A stretch of 64,000 bases of DNA from Thermanaeromonas sp. C210. Lineage in GTDB: Bacteria > Bacillota > DSM-521 > Neomoorellales > Neomoorellaceae. Below the pieces are notes generated by a model. The model did no database searches. It was not told where the DNA came from and saw only the letters and a program-made list of their open reading frames with translations. The translations under genes and the position numbers were made by a program. Each line of letters starts with the position of its first letter. Position 1 is the first letter of the stretch. Where the stretch lies: contig NZ_BLWF01000001.1 in NCBI RefSeq assembly GCF_013167955.1, forward strand, positions 682,001 through 746,000, given 5' to 3'. Positions 51,315-59,149 of this stretch are shown piece after piece.

Positions 51315-52484
51315 ATGATCGCAAAACGCGTCGTTCTCATCGTTTTGGATAGCGTCGGTGTCGGGGCCCTGCCTGACGCCGACCAGTACGGCGACGAAGG
51401 CAGCAATACATTGGGCCACATTGCCGAAAGCGTACCTCTAAGACTGCCCAACTTGGCCCGGATGGGCATAGGAAACATTATTCCCCTCCGGGGGATTGAG
51501 GCGGTGGACCGTCCCCTAGCAGCCTACGGCAAAATGGGAGCCCGGGCCCCGGGCAAAGACACCACTACGGGCCACTGGGAGTTGGCCGGCCTAATTTTAG
51601 AGCGGCCTTTTCCCGTATACCCGGAGGGTTTCCCCGAAGAAGTCATTCGGGCCTTCGAAGAGGCCATCGGCCGCAAAGTATTGGGCAACAAACCGGCTTC
51701 CGGGACGGCCATTATCGAAGAGCTGGGCGAGGAACACATGCGGACCGGGTACCCTATTGTTTACACTTCAGCGGACAGCGTCTTCCAGATTGCGGCCCAC
51801 GAAGAAGTGATTCCCGTGGAGGAACTGTACCGTTACTGCCGCTTGGCCCGGGAATTGCTTAAAGGAGAACACAGCGTAGGGCGCGTCATCGCCCGTCCCT
51901 TTGTGGGAGAGCCGGGGCACTTTATCCGGACCGACCGGCGGCAGGATTTTTCCTTGGAGCCGCCCGGCCCCACCCTTTTAGATATTTTGAGTGAAAACGG
52001 CCTCCCGGTTTTAGCCGTGGGTAAAATAAAAGACATTTTTGCCGGCAGGGGAATAACCCGGTGGATCCATACCCACGACAATATGGACGGTATTGACAAA
52101 ACCTGTAAATTCTTACGGGAAAGCAGCCATGGCCTTATATTTACTAATTTGGTAGACTTTGATATGCTCTACGGGCACCGGAATGATGTGGAGGGCTATG
52201 CGGCCGCCTTGGAAGCCGTCGACCGCAGGCTGCCGGAAGTCATGGAGGGGCTGGATGAGAAGGACGTACTGGTGATCACCGCCGACCACGGCTGCGACCC
52301 CACCACGCCCAGTACGGATCACTCCAGGGAATACGTCCCCCTATTAATATACGGCCGGAGGATTCGGCCGGTGAACGTAGGCCTCCGTTTCACCCTGGCC
52401 GACCTGGCGGCGACGGTGGCTGATCTTTTGGGGGTAAACTATACCCTGGCGGGGGAGAGCTTTGCTGAACTTTTGAAGGGGTAA
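51315..52484 (+). CDS. deoB: Phosphopentomutase
   Basis: The 389-residue alkaline-phosphatase-superfamily mutase has [13 protein letters not shown] near residue 12 (metal Asp), [13 protein letters not shown] near 82 with the phosphorylated Thr, [11 protein letters not shown] near 252, [16 protein letters not shown] near 277 and ADHGCDPTT near 319. It interconverts ribose/deoxyribose 1- and 5-phosphates, linking nucleoside phosphorylase products to DeoC and central metabolism. It follows the second ECF operon after a terminator-like hairpin and may have its own promoter. ATG 51315 follows AGGGGTG. Confidence 0.97.
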   Translation: MIAKRVVLIVLDSVGVGALPDADQYGDEGSNTLGHIAESVPLRLPNLARMGIGNIIPLRGIEAVDRPLAAYGKMGARAPGKDTTTGHWELAGLILERPFPVYPEGFPEEVIRAFEEAIGRKVLGNKPASGTAIIEELGEEHMRTGYPIVYTSADSVFQIAAHEEVIPVEELYRYCRLARELLKGEHSVGRVIARPFVGEPGHFIRTDRRQDFSLEPPGPTLLDILSENGLPVLAVGKIKDIFAGRGITRWIHTHDNMDGIDKTCKFLRESSHGLIFTNLVDFDMLYGHRNDVEGYAAALEAVDRRLPEVMEGLDEKDVLVITADHGCDPTTPSTDHSREYVPLLIYGRRIRPVNVGLRFTLADLAATVADLLGVNYTLAGESFAELLKG

Positions 52485-52524
52485 TGTATTAGCGTATTGA
52501 CGGGTCGAAGTGCCGCCGCAGAAA

Positions 52525-52551
52525 GAAGGAAAGTACCACTTTAAGTAGAAA
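52525..52551 (+). promoter_or_regulatory. Sigma-H-like promoter upstream of chromate transporter gene
   Basis: GAAGGA (52525-52530), 17-nt spacer, GAAA (52548-52551). The -10 box has one mismatch from GAAT. It lies 50 bp before the gene. Confidence 0.45.
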
Positions 52552-52601
52552 TTATGTCGTACTAGAACAAATGACGGCGTAGATGATGGTGGAAAGTCCC
52601 T

Positions 52602-53150
52602 ATGCTAAAGACCCTTCTGGACCTTATGATCGGCTTCGGGCGGGCGACCTTGTTGGGCTACGGCGGCGGCCCTTCGATCGTACCCCTTTACGAACATGAA
52701 GCGGTTAACGTTTATGGGTGGGTTACTAAGGAAGAATTCGGCCAGGCTTTAGCCTTCGGCAATGCCCTGCCGGGTCCCATTGCTACTAAGCTCACCATGT
52801 ATATTGGCTACAAAGTGGCGGGCTGGCCGGGAGCGTTGGTTTCTTTGTTGGCCGTGACTCTTCCCACGGGCATCATGCTAATCGCCTTTTTCGCCCTCCT
52901 GGGGAAATTCAAAGACAGTACCTTTTTTAAAGGTATGGTTGCCGGCGTAAGGCCGGTGGTATTTGTAATGCTGGCCATGCTGGCCTGGGACTTTGCCAAG
53001 TATACCTTTGAGCCTGCCGGAACCGGTCCCTTTAGCTGGCTGCCCTTCGGTATCGCTGCCGCTTTCTTTGTGTCCGTTCACTATCTCCACCTTAACCCCC
53101 TCTGGGGAGTCCTTGCCTCTCTGATTTTAGGAGGGCTTTTCTTACGGTGA
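52602..53150 (+). CDS. chrA: Half-size chromate transporter (single CHR domain)
   Basis: The 182-residue membrane protein is one CHR domain: FGRATLLGYGGGPSIVPLYEHEAV near residue 12, TKEEFGQALAFGNALPGPIATKL near 41, followed by about five hydrophobic segments. Short ChrA proteins usually occur as tandem pairs that form one transporter. No second half is found before the riboswitch downstream, nor upstream. Proposed function is export of chromate or another oxyanion, unproven here. ATG 52602 follows GGTGGAAAG. Confidence 0.88.
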   Translation: MLKTLLDLMIGFGRATLLGYGGGPSIVPLYEHEAVNVYGWVTKEEFGQALAFGNALPGPIATKLTMYIGYKVAGWPGALVSLLAVTLPTGIMLIAFFALLGKFKDSTFFKGMVAGVRPVVFVMLAMLAWDFAKYTFEPAGTGPFSWLPFGIAAAFFVSVHYLHLNPLWGVLASLILGGLFLR

Positions 53151-53443
53151 GGTCCGTCACGGGGGCTTCGGCTGCAGGCGCGCCGTCCCCGAGCAATGCC
53201 TCGCGGAGCCCCTCCCTTTGTTGGTTGGCCTTTTGGGTAAGGAGCTCTGTTACCGCCTTGCTGCCCAGAACTTGGGGAACCGTTCCGGCTATTCCAGGCC
53301 GGACGGCCTGATTTAACCAGGGCGGCGTAGGTGTAATCGTCCTTCTGAAGTAAGGAGTTAACATGGCGTCGGGTGGAACCTTTGACGGCAATACTGGCAC
53401 TTCGTGGGGAGTCTCCCGCGAGGAAATAATTTTTTGTTAGTGA
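53151..53443. other. Gene-free GC-rich stretch after chrA
   Basis: Nothing convincing on the plus strand. On the minus strand a 102-codon frame starting at GTG 53400 has a protein-like middle (TELLTQKANQQREGLREALL), but it runs into the end of chrA and lacks a well-placed ribosome-binding site. No riboswitch or repeat recognised. Confidence 0.4.
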
Positions 53444-53470
53444 GAAGGAGAATTTAAGAATGCGGCGAAT
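53444..53470 (+). promoter_or_regulatory. Sigma-H-type promoter of the glycine reductase operon
   Basis: GAAGGA (53444-53449), 17-nt spacer, GAAT (53467-53470). Transcription would start about 53478, some 50 nt before the first glycine aptamer. Confidence 0.6.
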
Positions 53471-53526
53471 ATATAGTACTAGTGAAAACCCGAACAATAA
53501 AGTCTAACTGAATATCGAAGGGCGGT

Positions 53527-53735
53527 TGAAGAGAGTAGGAGAGACCCGGTGAGGCCGGGCGCCGAAGGAGCAATGCGGGGTCTGCGGTGGAGTCCCCGCA
53601 GAAACTCTCAGGCAAAAGTACTACTCTCGGACGCGGCTCTGGAGAGCGTCCCCCCTGGGAGCCGGGCGGCCCGGCAGGGGGGAACACCAACGGGGTAAGG
53701 CGTAAAGCCTATTCTCTCAGGTGGAAGGACAGAGG
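53527..53735 (+). ncRNA. Tandem glycine riboswitch upstream of glycine reductase operon
   Basis: Aptamer 1 closes with GAGAGTAG (53531-53538)/CTACTCTC (53621-53628) and carries the GCGCCGAAGGAGCAA core and AAACTCTCAGGCAAAAG. Aptamer 2 follows at once with GGCTCTGGAGAG, AACACCAACGGGGTAAGG and TTCTCTCAGGTGGAAGGA, closing with CAGAG (53730-53734). The sequence is clearly homologous to the riboswitch at 9441, with longer P3-type arms. The end of aptamer 2 overlaps the terminator, so glycine should turn grd on. Confidence 0.96.
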
Positions 53736-53769
53736 CTATTCACCCTTAAGAAGGGCGAATAGCCTTTTT
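53733..53769 (+). terminator. Riboswitch-controlled terminator before grdX
   Basis: AGGCTATTC (53733-53741) pairs with GAATAGCCT (53757-53765), extended by CCCTT/AAGGG, followed by TTTTT. It is a strong intrinsic terminator whose left arm overlaps the closing strand of aptamer 2. Confidence 0.93.
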
Positions 53770-53808
53770 GTCGTCTTGGTGCGAGGTGTGGGGAAGAATA
53801 AATTTAAC

Positions 53809-54279
53809 ATGAATGTACAGGAACGGGTCTTAATAATCACCAACAACCCCGATATAAAGCCGGTCCGAGGACGGGTCCTATTCGTACCAGAGGGGCCCCT
53901 GAGTGTTTTGCGGGAGGCTCAAAAGCTCATCTTCCGCGGCTATACCCTGCTGAGCCATCCCCTCATGGGGAGCTTGAAGCCCTGGCAAAACCCCTACCGC
54001 AGTGTGGTACTGCTGAAGCCCCCAGGCCGTCCCGCGGGTCTGGATACCCGTTCTATTATCCTTATGGGAAACGCCATAGCCATGATGGAAGCCAGGGAAA
54101 GGGAGGTCGGTAGCCAGCGCGACTACGACGGCGAAACCCTGGAGGATTTCCGGCGTCTGGATCGGGAACTGCTCGGCCAGGCGGAGGGAGTTTGGGCCGG
54201 GGAGCACCCAGGCCTAGAGGTGGACTTGGGAAGCACGGACTCCGGAAGCTTCGGTGGGGGACGTCCGGAGGGAGGTTAA
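53809..54279 (+). CDS. grdX: GrdX protein
   Basis: The 156-residue protein corresponds to GrdX, the first gene of clostridial glycine reductase operons, with unknown function. Visible features are ERVLIITNNPDI at the start, SVLREAQKLIFRGYTLLSHPLMGSLKPWQNPYRSV-like central block near residue 27-60 and a Gly/Ser-rich C-terminus. ATG 53809 is used; GTG 53788, in frame, is an alternative. It lies just behind the riboswitch terminator. Confidence 0.88.
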   Translation: MNVQERVLIITNNPDIKPVRGRVLFVPEGPLSVLREAQKLIFRGYTLLSHPLMGSLKPWQNPYRSVVLLKPPGRPAGLDTRSIILMGNAIAMMEAREREVGSQRDYDGETLEDFRRLDRELLGQAEGVWAGEHPGLEVDLGSTDSGSFGGGRPEGG

Positions 54280-54317
54280 TCTGGGTAGTCTAAGTTGCGA
54301 GAAGGGAGTGGTTTGAG

Positions 54318-55541
54318 ATGGGCACCAAAGAAGTGGATGTACTTATAATCGGGGGCGGCCCGGCCGGTTTGACGGCCGGTCTGTACGCCTCCCGGGCCAG
54401 GTTGAATACCGTTATTTTGGAAAAAGGGCGCCACGGCGGCCAGATTGCCACCACGCAAGTCATTGAAAACTGGCCCGGCACCCTGAAGGCCGGCGGCGCC
54501 GAACTGACGGACCAGATGGCGGAACACGCCCGGCGTTTCGGCTGCCAGATTATCAAGGACGAAGTAGTCGAGGTGGATTTTAGCGGCTACGAAAAGGTAG
54601 TAAAGACCAAGAAACAGGATACTTATGTGGCCAAGGCCGTCATTATCGCTTCCGGCGCCGAGCCCAGGGTACTGGGTATCAAGGGAGAAAGGGAGTTCCG
54701 CGGCCGCGGGGTCTCCTACTGCGCCACCTGCGACGCCGATTTCTATACCGATGCCAGTGTAGTGGTAGTAGGCAACGGCGATGCGGCCGTGGAAGAGGCC
54801 ATCTACCTCACCAATTTCGCGGCCGAGGTCACCTTGATCGTCATCCACGATGAGGGAATTCTGGACGCCACGAAAGTGATACAGGAGAGGGCCTTTGCCA
54901 ATCCCAAACTCAAATTCAAATGGAACTCGGTGGTAGAAGAGATCAAGGGCGATGAGGCGGTCACCGGGGTAGTTATCCGGAATATCAAGACCGGGCAGTT
55001 GGAGGAACTACCTACCGAGGGCGTGTTCTTCTTCGTAGGGACCCTTCCCAACACCTCCTTCCTGCAGGGCAAGATAGAAATGGATGCCCGGGGGTATATT
55101 AAGGCCAACGATATGATGGAAACTTCGGTGGAGGGGGTTTACGCTTGCGGCGATTGCCGGGAGAAATTCCTGCGCCAGGTGGTTACGGCAGCGGCCGATG
55201 GGGCCATCGCCGCCATGGCGGCGGAGAAATACATCCGCGAAGAGGAATTCTTCCGCCAGGAAGTGCTGCAGCAGGAGAAGCCAGTTCTCTTGGTCTTCTG
55301 GAGCCCCATGGTGGAAGCCAGCCTCCCGGTGGTGGCCGATGCCGAGAAACTGCAGGAAAAGTGGGGAGATAAGATTAAGGTGACCAAGATCGATACCTAT
55401 CGCAATACCAAGGTGGCCAGGCGCTACGGCATTGAGCGAGTCCCGGCCGTCCTGCTCCTGCGGCAAGGCCAGGTGGTGGCGCAAATCCGGGAGTTAGAAG
55501 GCGAAGAGATGGAGAAGGCCTTGTCCTCCTTGATCTCTTAA
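54318..55541 (+). CDS. trxB: Thioredoxin reductase-like flavoprotein fused to a thioredoxin fold lacking CxxC
   Basis: Residues 1-305 form a low-molecular-weight thioredoxin reductase: LIIGGGPAGLTAGLYASRA near residue 9, redox pair CATC at 135-138, second nucleotide site VVVGNGDAAVEEA near 149 and YACGDCREKFLRQV near 274. The NADPH-specific HRRDxxRA motif is absent; the corresponding segment reads VIHDEGILDAT. Residues about 310-407 are a thioredoxin fold (PVLLVFWSPMVEA, later RYGIERVPAVLLL with the cis-Pro), but the CxxC is replaced, so this domain cannot do thiol exchange. It supplies electrons for glycine reductase via the next protein. ATG 54318. Confidence 0.92.
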   Translation: MGTKEVDVLIIGGGPAGLTAGLYASRARLNTVILEKGRHGGQIATTQVIENWPGTLKAGGAELTDQMAEHARRFGCQIIKDEVVEVDFSGYEKVVKTKKQDTYVAKAVIIASGAEPRVLGIKGEREFRGRGVSYCATCDADFYTDASVVVVGNGDAAVEEAIYLTNFAAEVTLIVIHDEGILDATKVIQERAFANPKLKFKWNSVVEEIKGDEAVTGVVIRNIKTGQLEELPTEGVFFFVGTLPNTSFLQGKIEMDARGYIKANDMMETSVEGVYACGDCREKFLRQVVTAAADGAIAAMAAEKYIREEEFFRQEVLQQEKPVLLVFWSPMVEASLPVVADAEKLQEKWGDKIKVTKIDTYRNTKVARRYGIERVPAVLLLRQGQVVAQIRELEGEEMEKALSSLIS

Positions 55542-55604
55542 AACTGCTAGCCTGAAAGCCTAGGTTAAATAAACTTCATGGCCTACGAAGAAAGGAGGTG
55601 TACT

Positions 55605-55922
55605 ATGCTGGAGGTCCACAAGGACAACTTTGAGGCCGAGGTGCTGGGAGCTTCCGGGCTAGTGGTGGTGGATTTCTGGAGCCCGAATTGCGAGAAGTGC
55701 CTGGCCCTCATGCCGGACATGGAAGCCCTGGAAGGTAAATACCAAGGCCAGGTTAAATTCGCCAAACTGAACATCCAGGGAAACCGCCGGCTGGCCCTTT
55801 CCCTGGGAGTGAGGGGACTGCCGGCCATGGGCTTCTTTAAGGGAGGCCAGAAGGTCGCCCTTCTCACTCCCGAGGAGGTATCTCCGGAAGCAGTGGAGGC
55901 CAAGATCCGGGAACTCTTATAG
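55605..55922 (+). CDS. trxA: Thioredoxin of the glycine reductase operon
   Basis: The 105-residue thioredoxin has the active site WSPNCEKC near residues 25-32 in place of WCGPC, and the cis-proline in RGLPAMGFF near 70. Such variant active sites are typical of thioredoxins in grd operons, which reduce the oxidised selenoprotein GrdA. ATG 55605 follows AAAGGAGGTG, a near-perfect site. It is flanked by its reductase and grdE. Confidence 0.95.
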   Translation: MLEVHKDNFEAEVLGASGLVVVDFWSPNCEKCLALMPDMEALEGKYQGQVKFAKLNIQGNRRLALSLGVRGLPAMGFFKGGQKVALLTPEEVSPEAVEAKIRELL

Positions 55923-55952
55923 TGACCAGGCCAAGATAAGGAGGTGCAACTT

Positions 55953-57239
55953 GTGAAGCTAACCCTGGGGTACATTCACATAAGGGACGTCCAGTTCGGC
56001 CCGGCAACAAAGGTCAAAGGAGGCGTGCTGTATGTAAACGCCGAGGAACTGATAGCCAAGATCAAGGAAGACGAGCGCATTGCCGGGGTTAAAGTGGAGC
56101 TGGCCCGGCCGGGAGAGAAGGTAAGGATCTTACCGGTCAAAGATGTGATCGAGCCGAGGGTAAAAGTGGAAGGGCCGGGCGGGGTATTTCCCGGCATGGT
56201 CAGCAAGGTGGAAACTGTGGGCAGCGGCCGTACCCATGTCCTGAAAGGGGCCGCGGTGGTGACCTGCGGCAAAATCGTCGGTTTCCAGGAAGGCATTATC
56301 GATATGAGCGGCCCCGGAGCCGAGTACACTCCCTTCTCCCAGACCTACAACGTTGTCCTGGTCATCGACCCGGTTAAAGGATTGCCCCAGCACGAACATG
56401 AGGCTGCAGTGCGCATGGCGGGGCTCAAGGCGGCCGCCTTCCTGGGTGAGGCCGGCCGGGAGGTGGAGCCGGATGAGGTGAAGGAATACGAATGCCTCCC
56501 GCTCCCCCAGGCAGTGGCCCGCTATCCGGACCTGCCCAAAGTTGTCTATGTTTACATGCTCCAGAGCCAGGGGCTCCTCCACGACACGTGGGTGTACGGC
56601 GTGGATGCCAAGCGGATTTTGCCTACCCTGATCTCCCCTACGGAGGTTATGGACGGGGCCATTGTCAGCGGGAACTGTGTGTCGGCCTGCGACAAGAACA
56701 CCACTTATCATCACCAGAACAACCCGGTTATCGAGGATTTGTATGAGCGCCACGGCAAGGACCTGAACTTCATAGGCGTGGTCATCACCAACGAAAACGT
56801 CACCCTGGCCGACAAGGAGCGTTCGTCCAATTATACGGCCAAGCTGGTGGAGTTCTTGGGCGCGGAGGGCGCCATTATTACCGAAGAAGGCTTCGGGAAC
56901 CCCGACACCGACCTGATTATGAACTGTGTAAAGATCTCCCGCAAGGGCATCAAGACCGTGCTCATCACCGACGAGTATGCCGGCCGGGACGGCGCTTCCC
57001 AGTCCCTGGCGGACGCCGCTCCGGAGGCGGATGCCGTAGTAACGGCAGGGAACGCCAACGAGACCATCACCCTGCCGCCCATGGAGAAGGTCATCGGGTA
57101 CCCCGAAACTGCCGACGTTATGGCAGGCGGCTTTGCCGGCAGCTTGCAGGCGGACGGCAGCATTAAAGTAGAAATCCAGGCCATAACCGGCTCGACTAAC
57201 GAGCTGGGCTTTAGCCGGTTATCGGCCCGGCAGTATTAA
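55953..57239 (+). CDS. grdE: Glycine reductase complex protein B, proprotein GrdE
   Basis: The 428-residue proprotein is cleaved before a Cys that becomes the pyruvoyl group which binds glycine as a Schiff base. That Cys is in SGNCVSACDKNTTYHHQNN and is residue 242 when counted from GTG 55953, matching the position I recall for the clostridial enzyme; this supports the start behind AAGGAGG. The two products are the alpha and beta subunits of protein B, which work with GrdB. Other landmarks are GLPQHEHEAAVRMAGLKAA near 143 and TDEYAGRDGASQSLAD near 336. Confidence 0.97.
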   Translation: MKLTLGYIHIRDVQFGPATKVKGGVLYVNAEELIAKIKEDERIAGVKVELARPGEKVRILPVKDVIEPRVKVEGPGGVFPGMVSKVETVGSGRTHVLKGAAVVTCGKIVGFQEGIIDMSGPGAEYTPFSQTYNVVLVIDPVKGLPQHEHEAAVRMAGLKAAAFLGEAGREVEPDEVKEYECLPLPQAVARYPDLPKVVYVYMLQSQGLLHDTWVYGVDAKRILPTLISPTEVMDGAIVSGNCVSACDKNTTYHHQNNPVIEDLYERHGKDLNFIGVVITNENVTLADKERSSNYTAKLVEFLGAEGAIITEEGFGNPDTDLIMNCVKISRKGIKTVLITDEYAGRDGASQSLADAAPEADAVVTAGNANETITLPPMEKVIGYPETADVMAGGFAGSLQADGSIKVEIQAITGSTNELGFSRLSARQY

Positions 57240-57268
57240 ACAGTTCAGGGAAAGGAGCGTGATTGAGT

Positions 57269-57742
57269 ATGGCCGTTGATTTCAAAGGCAAAAAGGTCAT
57301 CGTCCTGGGGGACCGGGACGGTGTACCGGGTCCGGCCATAGAGGAATGCGTTAAGAGCGCCGGCGGGGAAGTCGTTTTCAATACCACCGAATGCTTCGTC
57401 TGAACGGCGGCCGGCGCAATGGACCTGGAAAATCAGGCGCGGGTAAAGGAACTGGCGGAGAAGTATAATCCCGCCGACTTAATCGTCGTTTTGGGCGGCG
57501 CGGAGGCCGAAGCTTCCGGCCTCACGGCCGAAACGGTGACTAACGGCGACCCCGCCTTTGCCGGTCCATTGACGGGAGTCCAGTTAGGACTCAGGGTGTA
57601 CCATATTCTGGAGCCGGAGGTCAAAGAGGCCGTTGACCCCGAGGTATATGAAAAGCAGGTCGGCATGATGGAAATGGTGCTGGATGTGGAAGCCATAACC
57701 AATGAGGTCCGGACCATCCGGGAGCAATACAGCAAATACTAG
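57269..57742 (+). CDS. grdA: Glycine reductase complex selenoprotein A (in-frame UGA = selenocysteine)
   Basis: The 157-residue selenoprotein is read through UGA 57401-57403, giving Sec45 in [16 protein letters not shown], the invariant GrdA motif. It carries the carboxymethyl group as a selenoether from protein B to protein C and is re-reduced by thioredoxin. ATG 57269 follows AAAGGAG. A short stem GGCC/GG(A)CC just after the UGA could be the SECIS element, but it is less clear than in grdB. Automated callers would start it at 57419 and miss the N-terminus. Confidence 0.97.
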
Positions 57743-57765
57743 GGAGCCGGAAAGGGGGATGAAGG

Positions 57766-59082
57766 GTGGAAAAAAAGAAGGTCCGCATCGTCCATTATCT
57801 GAACCAGTTTTTCGGCCAGATAGGCGGCGAGGAGAAAGCGGACGTCCCTCCTATGGCCAAAGAGGGCACTGTAGGGCCGGGACTGGCCCTGCAGCAGGCC
57901 CTGGCTCAGGAGGGGGAAGTCGTCGCCACCGTTATATGCGGGGATACCTATTTTGCCGAACACCTGGAAGAGGCTAAGGCCGAAGTAGTCAGGCTCATTG
58001 CCCAATACGATCCGGATGTAGTCGTCGCCGGCCCGGCCTTTAATGCCGGCCGCTACGGGACCGCCTGCGGCGCCGTGGCCCAGGGCGTCTGGGAAACCCT
58101 GAAGAAGCCGGTGGTTTCCGGTATGTACCCCGAGAATCCCGGCGTGGAGCTCTACAGCCGTTATGCCTATATTATTAAGACTGGTAATTCCGCGGCGGCC
58201 ATGCGGCAGGCTGTTGGTCCTATGGCGCGGTTGGCCGTCAAACTGGGCCGCGGGGAGCCGGTGGGAGCGCCGGAAGAGGAAGGCTACCTTCCCCGGGGTA
58301 TCCGCAGGAACGTCTTCTGCTCCGAACGCGGTTCCAGGCGCGCCGTAGAGATGCTGGTAAAGAAACTCCGCGGCGAGCCCTTTACGACCGAATATCCCAT
58401 GCCGGTCTTCGACCGGGTGCCCCCCAATCCGGCGGTCAAGGACTTAGCGCGTGCCAAGGTCGCCCTAGTAACTTCCGGAGGTATAGTGCCCAAGGGCAAC
58501 CCCGACAAGATCGAGTCCTCCAGCGCCTCCAAGTTCGGGAAATACGATATTGCCGGCATAACGGATTTGACCAGCGAAACCCATCAGACGGCCCACGGCG
58601 GCTATGATCCGGTCTACGCCAACGAGGACCCGGACCGCGTGCTGCCGGTAGATGTTATGCGGGAACTGGAAAAAGAGGGGGTCATCGGCGAGCTCCACCG
58701 CTACTACTATGCCACGGTAGGCAACGGGACCTCGGTGGCCAACGCCCGTAGGTACGCCCAGGCTATTGCCGCCGAACTCAAACAGGACGGGGTGCAGGCA
58801 GTTATCCTCACCTCCACCTGAGGAACCTGCACTCGTTGCGGCGCAACGATGGTAAAGGAAATCGAAAGAGCCGGGATCCCTGTAGTTCACGTCTGCACCA
58901 TTGTACCCATTTCCCTCACCGTAGGGGCCAACCGCATAGTGCCGGCCGTGGCCATACCGCACCCCCTGGGCAATCCCGCCCTTTCGCGGGAAGAAGAGAG
59001 AAACTTGCGGCGCAGGCTGGTCATGAAGGCCCTGCGGGCCCTGCAGACGGAAGTGGAGGAGCAGAGGGTCTTTGCCGACTAA
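57766..59082 (+). CDS. grdB: Glycine reductase complex protein B gamma subunit, selenoprotein GrdB
   Basis: The 438-residue protein is read through UGA 58819-58821, giving Sec352 in TSTU-GTCTRCGATMVKEIERAG, the usual GrdB context. With the pyruvoyl GrdE subunits it activates glycine and delivers the carboxymethyl group to GrdA. Typical segments are VVAGPAFNAGRYG near residue 86, VSGMYPENPGVELYSRYAY near 118 and LTSETHQTAHGGYDPVYANEDPDRVLPVD-like block near 268-296. GTG 57766 behind AAAGGGGGATGAAGG. Without recoding it would be called as two frames ending at 58821 and starting at 58849. Confidence 0.97.
58822..58850 (+). promoter_or_regulatory. Candidate bacterial SECIS hairpin of grdB
   Basis: CGTTGC (58834-58839) pairs perfectly with GCAACG (58843-58848) around a GGC loop, 12 nt after the UGA codon. 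Distance and a G in the apical loop agree with bacterial SECIS elements read by SelB. Confidence 0.65.
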
Positions 59083-59093
59083 AGCCGGAACCG

Positions 59094-59126
59094 AGGTGGG
59101 CAAGGAACCCTTGCCCACCTTTCCTT
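59094..59126 (+). terminator. Terminator-like hairpin between grdB and grdC
   Basis: AGGTGGGCAAGG (59094-59105) pairs perfectly with CCTTGCCCACCT (59109-59120) around a 3-nt loop, followed by TTCCTT. It lies within the operon and may lower expression of grdC and grdD or protect the upstream mRNA. Confidence 0.7.
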
Positions 59127-59149
59127 AAGCCTTTGCGGGAGGTGAGAAG

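Noticed and set aside
53092-53400. 102-residue minus-strand frame after chrA with a protein-like central helix
   Set aside because: It runs into the end of chrA, starts at GTG without a well-placed ribosome-binding site, and matches nothing I know. Left as uncertain.
58819-58821. Frame ending at 58821 as a complete 351-residue protein
   Set aside because: The frame continues after UGA with the conserved GrdB C-terminus, so it is selenocysteine recoding.
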